NCBI GenBank assembly: GCA_963740555.1
Contig: CAVUES010000015.1
Coordinates: forward strand, 62,001-126,000
Source: Mayfieldus sp963740555
Lineage (GTDB): Bacteria > Actinomycetota > Thermoleophilia > Solirubrobacterales > 70-9
DNA: 64,000 bases
Direction: 5' to 3'
Shown in pieces: positions 57,839 through 64,000 of this stretch (position 1 is the first letter of the stretch; the number at the start of each line of letters is the position of its first letter). The position numbers were made by a program, and so were the translations under genes. The notes under the pieces are model-generated. The model was not told where the DNA came from and did not search any database. It saw only the letters and a list, made by a program, of their open reading frames with translations.

Positions 57839-59308
57839 GTGTCCACGCCTGAAACAGCGGTAGGGCCGGCGAGCGAAGGCCCGCCCGCACCGGTCTCGAG
57901 CGACTTCATGATCGAGGTCGACGGCAAGCTGGTCCCCAACTACGACGCGACGATGATCTCCTTCAAGGAGGGAGACGTGGTCAGCGGCAAGGTCGTCCGT
58001 ATCGACAAGGACGAGGTCCTGGTCGACATCGGCTACAAGTCGGAAGGGGTCATCCCCTCCAACGAGCTCTCGATCCGCAGGTCGGTCGACCCGGGCGACG
58101 AGGTCTCGCTGGGCGAGGACGTGGACGCCCTGGTGCTCACCAAGGAGGACCAGGAGGGTCGCCTGATCCTCTCCAAGAAGCGGGCTCGATTCGAGAAGGC
58201 CTGGCGCCGCATCGAGGCCGCCGCGGAGTCGGGAGAGCCGGTCGAGGGCACAGTGATCGAGGTGGTGAAGGGCGGCCTGATCCTCGATCTCGGGGTGCGC
58301 GGCTTCCTGCCCGCGTCGCTGGTCGACATCCGCCGTGTCCACAACCTCGATGAGTTCATGGGCCAGAAGCTCGAGTGCAAGGTGATCGAGCTCAACCGCA
58401 GCCGCAACAACGTCGTGCTTTCCCGCCGGGCGGTGCTGGAGGAGGAGCGCAAGGAAGTCCGCGAGCAGATCCTCGGTCGCTTGCAGCCCGGCCAGATCGT
58501 CGACGGCAAGATCTCCAACATCGTCGACTTCGGCGCCTTCGTCGACCTCGACGGCATCGACGGCCTGATCCACATCTCCGAGCTCTCCTGGAGCCACGTC
58601 AACCACCCCTCCGAGGTGGTCGGGATAGGCGACACGGTGCGGGTAAAGGTGCTCGACATCGATCGCGACCGCCAGCGCATCAGCCTCGGCCTCAAGCAGA
58701 CCCAGGAGGACCCATGGCAGCGGGTCGTCGACAGCCACCAACCCGGGGACGTGCTGGAGGGGAAAGTCACGAAGGTCGTCGCATTCGGCGCTTTCGTGGA
58801 GATCCTCCCCGGCGTCGAAGGGCTCGTCCACATCTCCGAGCTGGCCGACCATCACGTCGAGAACCCGAGTGAGGTGGTCGAGCCGGGCACGGAGCTGAAG
58901 GTGAAGATCCTCGAGGTCGACGAGGAGCGCCGCCGCCTCTCGTTGAGTATCAAGCGGGTCGAGGGCCAGGACCTGCCGATGCGCGACATCCAACTTCCCG
59001 AGGGCGAGGCGCCGCCAGCCGCCGGCGAAGGCGCCCCGGACCTCGACCTCTCCGAGGAGGTCTTCGCCGAGCCGCCCCCGGAGGTCGAGGGGGAGGCCGC
59101 CGCCGAGCCGGCCGCGGTGGCCGATGGTGAGACGCCCCCGGAGCCGGCCCCGGAGGCCGAGGCGCCTGACTCGACCCCCGACGAGGCCGCCGAGGGGGAA
59201 GACTCGCAGGACGCCGATCAGGCCGGCGAGGCCCACGAGGGCGAGTCGGTGACCGATCGCCCCGACTCGCCGGACGACGCCGAAGAGACGGCCGGCGAGG
59301 AGAGCTGA
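57839..59308 (+). CDS. rpsA: 30S ribosomal protein S1
   Basis: A 489-residue translation protein with four S1 RNA-binding domains at about 42-110, 128-196, 216-284 and 301-370 (for example GDVVSGKVVRIDKDEVLVDIGYKSEG, GKISNIVDFGAFVDLDGIDGLIHISELSW and GKVTKVVAFGAFVEILPGVEGLVHISELA). A long acidic, Pro/Ala/Glu-rich tail of about 110 residues follows. Four-domain S1 is typical of Actinobacteria. GTG 57839 is used. coaE follows after 11 bases. Confidence 0.95.
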   Translation: MSTPETAVGPASEGPPAPVSSDFMIEVDGKLVPNYDATMISFKEGDVVSGKVVRIDKDEVLVDIGYKSEGVIPSNELSIRRSVDPGDEVSLGEDVDALVLTKEDQEGRLILSKKRARFEKAWRRIEAAAESGEPVEGTVIEVVKGGLILDLGVRGFLPASLVDIRRVHNLDEFMGQKLECKVIELNRSRNNVVLSRRAVLEEERKEVREQILGRLQPGQIVDGKISNIVDFGAFVDLDGIDGLIHISELSWSHVNHPSEVVGIGDTVRVKVLDIDRDRQRISLGLKQTQEDPWQRVVDSHQPGDVLEGKVTKVVAFGAFVEILPGVEGLVHISELADHHVENPSEVVEPGTELKVKILEVDEERRRLSLSIKRVEGQDLPMRDIQLPEGEAPPAAGEGAPDLDLSEEVFAEPPPEVEGEAAAEPAAVADGETPPEPAPEAEAPDSTPDEAAEGEDSQDADQAGEAHEGESVTDRPDSPDDAEETAGEES

Positions 59309-59319
59309 GGCCGGCGGCG

Positions 59320-59937
59320 ATGGCGCCGCTGATGATCGGGCTGACCGGCGGCATTGCCGCGGGAAAGTCCGAGGCGCTGGCGGCATTCGGTCGTCTCGGC
59401 GCGGAGACGATCTCCAGCGACGCGGTCGTGCACGAGCTGCTCGACTCCGACGAGGTGCGCGATCTCCTCGTCTCGCGCTGGAGCTCTGAGGTCGCTCCCA
59501 ACGGTGAGATCGACCGCAGCCGAGTGGGCAAGATCGTCTTCGAGCTGCCCGGGGAGCTGGAATGGCTGGAGGCGGAGCTGCACCCGCGAGTGGCGGAGCG
59601 GATCGACGCCTGGCGGCGCTCGCTGGGCCCGGGCACGGAGTTCGGTGTGATCGAAGTGCCGCTGCTGTTCGAGACCGCGATGGCCGACGCGTTTGACGTC
59701 ACCGTGGCGGTGGTCGCCGACGACGAGACCCGGCGCCGGCGGGCCGAGCAGCGCGGCCACGCCCTGGTGGAGGAGCGCGCGGCGCGCCAGCTCGACCAGG
59801 ACGAGAAGGCGGCTCGCGCCGATCACGTGGTCTACAACGAAGGCTCGATCGAGGACCTCGAGCGGGAGCTGTCCGGTCTGCTGACGAAGCTTGGCGCCCC
59901 GGACGGGAGTTCCGGCACCGAACCTGTACAAAGTTAG
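59320..59937 (+). CDS. coaE: Dephospho-CoA kinase
   Basis: Last step of coenzyme A synthesis; 205 residues. The P-loop is GLTGGIAAGKSEAL (about 7-20), then AETISSDAVVHELL (substrate Asp), LHPRV, VIEVPLLFETAMADAFDVTVAVVAD and the lid region DETRRRRAEQRG. It is followed by DHVVYNEGSIEDLERE. rpsA-coaE linkage is common in Actinobacteria. ATG 59320 or the internal ATG three codons later are both possible. Confidence 0.95.
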   Translation: MAPLMIGLTGGIAAGKSEALAAFGRLGAETISSDAVVHELLDSDEVRDLLVSRWSSEVAPNGEIDRSRVGKIVFELPGELEWLEAELHPRVAERIDAWRRSLGPGTEFGVIEVPLLFETAMADAFDVTVAVVADDETRRRRAEQRGHALVEERAARQLDQDEKAARADHVVYNEGSIEDLERELSGLLTKLGAPDGSSGTEPVQS

Positions 59938-59943
59938 GTCGGC

Positions 59944-60597
59944 ATGGAAGCAACCCGCAGCAGACATCGTTCTCCGCCCGGCCGCTCGGCGGCCCGGTCT
60001 CGGCCCCGTGGCCGGCAGGTCGCGCAGGTTCGCCGCCGAAGATGGGGCGTCGGAGTCGTCCTCGCCGTCGCCGTCGGGGCGCTGGTCGGGTATCTGCTTG
60101 CGTCGGGCGACTTCAACCGGGCACTGCGCGAGTTCACGCTTCCCCTGCGGCACGAAGACATCATTCGCCAGCAGGCGGCCGAGAAGGGTGTGGACGCCAG
60201 CCTGCTCGCTGCCGTCATCTACTCGGAGTCACGCTTTCACGACCAGACCTCGCATGCCGGCGCGCGCGGATTGATGCAGATCACCCCAGCCACGGCGACC
60301 GACATCGAGAAACAGAGCGGAGGGACGACGTTCCGGGTCGCCGATCTCTCCGATCCCCAGATAAACATCTCATACGGGACCTTCTACCTACGTGACCTGC
60401 TTCAGCGCTACCGGGGCAACGAGGTCGCGGCGCTGGCCGCCTACAACGCCGGCCCCGGCAACGCCGACTCCTGGGGCGGAAGCGGGATGTCGATCGACGA
60501 CATCCCGACCAGCGAGACCCGTGGCTACGTCGCGGAGGTGCTCGGCAAGCAGCAGGACTATCGGCACAACTACGCCAAGGAGCTTGGCTACCGCTAG
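59944..60597 (+). CDS. Slt-type lytic murein transglycosylase
   Basis: Membrane-anchored peptidoglycan-cleaving enzyme of 217 residues. A basic N-terminus and one helix (WGVGVVLAVAVGALVGYLLAS, about 34-54) are followed by the lysozyme-like SLT domain. VIYSESRFHDQTSHAGARGLMQITPATATDIE carries the catalytic Glu (about residue 94). QINISYGTFYLRDLL and AALAAYNAGPGN complete the motifs. It cleaves glycan strands with 1,6-anhydro product formation and may act in wall remodelling. Its stop lies in a 21-base tandem duplication. Confidence 0.93.
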   Translation: MEATRSRHRSPPGRSAARSRPRGRQVAQVRRRRWGVGVVLAVAVGALVGYLLASGDFNRALREFTLPLRHEDIIRQQAAEKGVDASLLAAVIYSESRFHDQTSHAGARGLMQITPATATDIEKQSGGTTFRVADLSDPQINISYGTFYLRDLLQRYRGNEVAALAAYNAGPGNADSWGGSGMSIDDIPTSETRGYVAEVLGKQQDYRHNYAKELGYR

Positions 60598-60624
60598 TGC
60601 CTTCTTGGCTACCGCTAGTGCCTG
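60583..60624. repeat. 21-base tandem duplication spanning two convergent stop codons
   Basis: A 21-base unit (60583-60603) is repeated at 60604-60624 with 20 of 21 bases identical. Each copy contains CTAG. The first copy supplies the TAG of the transglycosylase gene. The second supplies the TAG of the convergent RTX lipoprotein gene. Confidence 0.85.
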
Positions 60625-61847
60625 AACCTGTCCCTGCCGCGACCGCCGATCATCAGGTCGTGACCGTGCCCGCCGACCAGCAGGTCCTTTCCGGCGCGGC
60701 CGGCGAGGACGTCGTTGCCGGCGCCACCGAACACCCGGTCGTTACCGCCCCCGGCACAGATCAGATCGTTGCCGCCACGGCCGAGGATGTGGTCGTTGCC
60801 CCCGTAACCGGAAATCACGTCACGACGGCTGGTACCGACCAGCCGGTCGGCCCCCGAGGTCCCGGTGATGGTGGGGACTGCTGAGCCACATGGGGATCTG
60901 GCGTGGCCGATCTGGATCTCCTGCGTGCGGGAGCGAGTCTGGCCGTTGGGCAGGGTCGCGACGAGAGTGACGTCGTAGCTGCCGCGGGTCGTGTCCGGGG
61001 GCACCTGGAGGTTCACCCGCACCCTTGCCGTCCCCGCTGTGGGGGTCAGGTTGGCGGGGCGAGGGCTTGCGTCGCCTCCCGGCAAGTCTGTCGAGGCGCT
61101 GAGGTCGAATGTCGGCGCCGAGCCGACTCGTCCGGCGTAGAGGACCCTGAACTGCACCGGCTCGACCTTGCCTCTGCTCGCCAGGTTCGCGCTGGGGTCG
61201 TCGACTATCCCAAGGTCCTGGGTGGGCTGCTGGAGATTGGTGGTCAGATCGCCGATCGCGGGCGAGTCGACGCAGATGGTCTTGGTCGCCTGGCTGCCGG
61301 CGAGATTTGAGCCGCAATCGACCGCCGCGTTGGGATTGCTCGGCGTTGTCCTGGCGCCGGTCACGACCTGGTAGTCGAACGGGCCGGAGAACGGCTCCCC
61401 GTCGGGAGTCTGCCGCAGAGCAAACGTCGGGCTGACGGTGAAGGTCGGGCTGTTGGGAGCCGTGGCCAGGGCGGCGGAGCGGTAGCCGACCCATTTCTGC
61501 CCCGCTCCCGCGGGAGAGAGACGCTCGAGCTCCGTGTCATAGCTGGCGTCGCGACTTAGCGACAGGGGTTGGCCGGCGGTGGTGCTAAAGGCCTGCGGAA
61601 CGGAGGTGTCATCTGGAATCCGGTATCCGACCAGGACCTGAAACCCCCCGCTCGTCGTGGCGGTGTTCGAGTTGCCCCGGTTGGGACAGCCGCTCTGCTG
61701 TGAGAAGCAGGCCGTGGTCGTGATTCTGACCGCGCCAATTGTGTTGAGCTGCTGAGAGGACTGGCTCACGATCACCACGCAGCCGCTGAGGACCAGTGTC
61801 GAGCCCAAGACCGTGGCGATCAGGAGCAGTTGGAGGGCTCGGCGCAT
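60615..61847 (-). CDS. RTX-repeat lipoprotein (paralogue A)
   Basis: A 410-residue exported protein. The signal LQLLLIATVLGSTLVLSGC ends in a lipobox. The N-terminal two-thirds is a beta-rich domain (TTACFSQQSGCPNRG, VLVGYRIPDD, QKWVGYRSAAL, FDYQVVTGARTT, FDLSASTDLPGGDASP, GSYDVTLVATLPNGQTRSRTQEI). The C-terminal 90 residues carry hemolysin-type Ca-binding nonapeptides: SGYGGNDHILGRGGNDLICAGGGNDRVFGGAGNDVLAG. It is a tandem paralogue of the next gene. It is probably anchored outside the membrane and folds on calcium binding. Function unknown. Confidence 0.82.
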   Translation of the reverse strand: MRRALQLLLIATVLGSTLVLSGCVVIVSQSSQQLNTIGAVRITTTACFSQQSGCPNRGNSNTATTSGGFQVLVGYRIPDDTSVPQAFSTTAGQPLSLSRDASYDTELERLSPAGAGQKWVGYRSAALATAPNSPTFTVSPTFALRQTPDGEPFSGPFDYQVVTGARTTPSNPNAAVDCGSNLAGSQATKTICVDSPAIGDLTTNLQQPTQDLGIVDDPSANLASRGKVEPVQFRVLYAGRVGSAPTFDLSASTDLPGGDASPRPANLTPTAGTARVRVNLQVPPDTTRGSYDVTLVATLPNGQTRSRTQEIQIGHARSPCGSAVPTITGTSGADRLVGTSRRDVISGYGGNDHILGRGGNDLICAGGGNDRVFGGAGNDVLAGRAGKDLLVGGHGHDLMIGGRGRDRFRH

Positions 61848-61865
61848 GGCCTCGAAGCACCTTCT

Positions 61866-63074
61866 CTACTGGATCATTCGGTCTTTGCCGGGACCGGGCG
61901 AAAGCAGGTTGTGGCCGGCGCCGCCGGAGAGCAAATCGTTTCCGCGCCGGCCGGCAAGTTGGTCGTTGCCTGCTCCGCCACGAAGGATGTCGTTGCCACG
62001 ACCCGCGCATATCGTGTCGTTGCCGCCGAGGCCGATGATCTGGTCGTCGCCGGCGTAACCCGCGATCACGTCCGGGCCCGGGGTCCCGACGAGGGTGTCA
62101 TCGCCCCGCGTGCCGGCGACCGTTGGTGCTTGTGCGCCGCAGCGCACGGTGGTGGGTGTGACCAGGACGTCGTGGGTGCTGGACCGCGTCTCCCCGTTCG
62201 GCAGCGACGCGGTCAGGGTGACGCCGTAATGGCCGTAAGGCGTGTTGACCGGGGCGCGCACGATCACCCGCAGCTGGTTGTCCCCGTCGCCCGGGGTAAG
62301 GCTCGGGGCACTGGGCAGCGCGGTGGCGCCCGGAATATCGGTCGAGGCGCTGAGGTCGAAGGTGGGAGCCGGGTTGCCGTCACCCGCATAGTCGGCCTGA
62401 AACTTGACCCGAGCGACGTTGCCCTGGATCACGGACTGCGTCCCGGGGGCGTCGAGGAGGCCGAGGTCCTCGGTCGGCTGCGGGAGATTGGTGGCGATGG
62501 TGCTCGTGCTGTTGGGATCGGTGGCGCAGGTCGTGTCGCCGGTGTCGTCCGTGATCGGGCTGGCGCAGCTCACAAGACGAGAGGCCTGGTAGGTCATGTC
62601 AACGATTCGGTATCCGACCACGGTCCGGTATGTGAACGGGCCCTGGAAGGCTGAGCCGTCGCTGCCCTGCTGGAGGGTGAACTGGGGGGCGACGGTGTAG
62701 GTGTTGTGTGCGATCGGGAAGGTGACCGCCGGGGAGAGGTAGCCGACCCACTGCTGGCCGGTCGGCGGGGCGGACTTGCTCTGAAGCTCGGAGGTGAAGC
62801 TTGGGCTGAGGCTGAACGTGAACCCGCTGCCGCTGCTGGTCGCCGTCGTGGCGATGCTGCTGGGGGCGGCCGAGGTCGAGGGGATGCGATAGGCGAGCAA
62901 CAGCTGAGCGGTTCCCGCGTTGGCGTCCGCTCCGGCCCGCGTGGTGATCTGGACGCTGCCGACCCCGTTGAGCTGGGTCGAGGTCTGCGACTCGATCAGT
63001 ACGCAGCCGCTCATCGCGATCGCTATAGCGACGACTGCGCTGATGATCAGGAAGTGGCGTGTATGTCGGCGCAT
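61866..63074 (-). CDS. RTX-repeat lipoprotein (paralogue B)
   Basis: A 402-residue paralogue of the 60615-61847 product, 18 bases upstream on the same strand. The signal FLIISAVVAIAIAMSGC has a lipobox. Shared segments in order include QLNGVGSVQITT, LLAYRIPS, QQWVGYLSPAV, FTYRTVVGYRIV, LPQPTEDLGLLD, FDLSASTDIPG, GHYGVTLTASLPNGETRSSTHD and RTX repeats (GYAGDDQIIGLGGNDTICAGRGNDILRGGAGNDQLAG). The pair probably arose by local duplication and forms one operon. No type I secretion genes are near, consistent with Sec-dependent lipoprotein export. Confidence 0.82.
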   Translation of the reverse strand: MRRHTRHFLIISAVVAIAIAMSGCVLIESQTSTQLNGVGSVQITTRAGADANAGTAQLLLAYRIPSTSAAPSSIATTATSSGSGFTFSLSPSFTSELQSKSAPPTGQQWVGYLSPAVTFPIAHNTYTVAPQFTLQQGSDGSAFQGPFTYRTVVGYRIVDMTYQASRLVSCASPITDDTGDTTCATDPNSTSTIATNLPQPTEDLGLLDAPGTQSVIQGNVARVKFQADYAGDGNPAPTFDLSASTDIPGATALPSAPSLTPGDGDNQLRVIVRAPVNTPYGHYGVTLTASLPNGETRSSTHDVLVTPTTVRCGAQAPTVAGTRGDDTLVGTPGPDVIAGYAGDDQIIGLGGNDTICAGRGNDILRGGAGNDQLAGRRGNDLLSGGAGHNLLSPGPGKDRMIQ

Positions 63075-63195
63075 AACGAGTCAAGTCCGGATGGACACTC
63101 AAAACGTCTTTCGACGACTTCGGGCGGGTCCTTGAGACCTGGTAGAGGCCTCGAAGCACCGTCTCGACGGGAGGGGCTCGGATACCTTGAATTGG

Positions 63196-64000
63196 ATGTA
63201 CGAACGTCCAGGCCTCCGACTCGTCGCCCTTGGACTTGCGGTCGGCATGGTCCTCGCCGACTCCTCGATCGTCGTCCTGGCGCTGCCCGAGATCTATCGC
63301 TCTCTCAACGTGTCGGTCAACGCCGTGGTCTGGGTCCTGGTCGCCTTCAACCTGGTGATGGCGCTGTGCGCGGTTCCGGCCGCCTTCGCGGCCCGGCGGA
63401 TGGGCCCGGCGCGAGCGACCGTCGGCGGCCTCGCCGTCTTCGGCGGCGCCAGCTTCCTCTGCGGGATTGCTCCGAGCCTCGCGGGCCTACTCTTCGCGCG
63501 CTGCGTACAGGCAGCCGGCGGGGCGGCGGCGGTCTGCGGCGCGCTGGAGCTGCTGCCCGCCGAGCTCGACTCCGAGCGTCGCGCCGCGCGGGTTTGGGCG
63601 ACCGCCGGGGCGATCGGTGCCGCCTTGGGGCCGGCGGTCGGCGGGCTGCTCACCGAGCTGGTCTCCTGGGAGTCGATCTTCCTGGTTCAGGTGCCGCTGG
63701 CGGCGGCGGCGATCGCCGTCCTTCTGCCGGCCGCTGCGCGAGAGGACGCCGGCGTCGCGAGACAAGACGGACCGACCCGACCTGGCCGCCCGCACCTGGC
63801 CGCCAATGCCGCGCTCGGGCTGGTCGCCGCGGCGCTGGTCGCCGCCCTGTTTCTGATCGTGCTGCTGTTGATCGAGGGCTGGCGACTGAGCCCGATCGCG
63901 GCCGCCGCAACGATCTCTGTGATGCCGCTCGCGGCTCTGCTCGGGGCACCCCTGGCCCGATCCGTCCCCAGCCCCTCCGCCCGCGCGGCGGCGGGGGCGA
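63196..64000 (+). CDS. MFS transporter, partial (3' end outside the window)
   Basis: The frame is open from ATG 63196 to the window edge (268 residues visible). The N-terminus RLVALGLAVGMVLADSSIVVLALPEIYRSLNVSVNAVVWVLVAFNLVMAL is the first two helices of an EmrB/QacA-type 14-helix transporter, with the membrane-embedded Asp in LADSSIVVLALP. ARCVQAAGGAAAVCGALELLP and IGAALGPAVGGLLTELVSWESIFLVQVPLA are the motif C and helix 5-6 region. About eight helices are visible. It is likely a drug or metabolite exporter. It is divergent from the RTX pair. Confidence 0.85.
   Translation, partial: MYERPGLRLVALGLAVGMVLADSSIVVLALPEIYRSLNVSVNAVVWVLVAFNLVMALCAVPAAFAARRMGPARATVGGLAVFGGASFLCGIAPSLAGLLFARCVQAAGGAAAVCGALELLPAELDSERRAARVWATAGAIGAALGPAVGGLLTELVSWESIFLVQVPLAAAAIAVLLPAAAREDAGVARQDGPTRPGRPHLAANAALGLVAAALVAALFLIVLLLIEGWRLSPIAAAATISVMPLAALLGAPLARSVPSPSARAAAGA

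Overview
The window is very GC-rich and gene-dense. It has many GTG and TTG starts, 4-base start/stop overlaps (ATGA, GTGA, TTGA), actinobacterial-type proteins and many exported low-complexity proteins. Together with the gene order (comEA-comEC near holA and rpsT; hrcA-dnaJ-prmA; yqeY-phoH-ybeY-era; polA, then rpsA-coaE) this suggests a deep-branching soil actinobacterium of the Thermoleophilia/Solirubrobacterales type. That placement is inference, since no rRNA is present. I see no tRNA, rRNA, CRISPR array, IS element or prophage.

Layout. 1-206: edge of a small unknown gene on the minus strand. 312-9920: leuS, a cupin protein, acylphosphatase, the DNA-uptake genes comEA-comEC, two exported low-complexity proteins, holA, and rpsT (convergent). 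9994-20817: a cell-envelope glycan cluster with murJ, two paralogous polytopic GT-C-like proteins, GtrA, a family-39-like glycosyltransferase and a secreted GH92 alpha-mannosidase. 20866-31893: housekeeping block with lepA, a MaoC pair, hrcA-dnaJ-prmA, murI, yqeY-phoH-ybeY-era. 32172-34019: a PAS-PAS-GGDEF diguanylate cyclase. 34089-43112: hisIE followed by a nearly complete trp cluster (trpE, trpG, trpD, trpC, htrA, trpF, trpB, trpA) and a small membrane protein. 43131-50491: a frameshifted methyltransferase, a phosphofructokinase with PPi-type residues, a LivK-like lipoprotein, a phosphoesterase, an epimerase, malic enzyme and an AbiEi/DUF559-like protein. 50499-64000: polA, exported calcium-binding proteins, a membrane-anchored ECF sigma factor, a FAD oxidoreductase, rpsA-coaE-lytic transglycosylase, a tandem pair of RTX lipoproteins and the start of an MFS transporter.

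The most unusual observations are: (1) two homologous 20-codon mini-ORFs in the trp cluster, between trpE/trpG and trpF/trpB, each joined to both neighbours by GTGA overlaps; (2) a dispersed paired-hairpin element at four gene ends whose stems differ but stay perfectly paired and whose 12-base spacer length is fixed at three sites; (3) a trpB gene whose conserved C-terminal SGRGDKD segment lies in the +1 frame beyond a stop codon; (4) an ECF sigma factor fused to a membrane segment and a long Gly/Ser/Asp tail. Two further single-base frame disruptions (a glycosyltransferase tail and a methyltransferase) raise the possibility of residual assembly indels, which should be excluded before reading biology into them.
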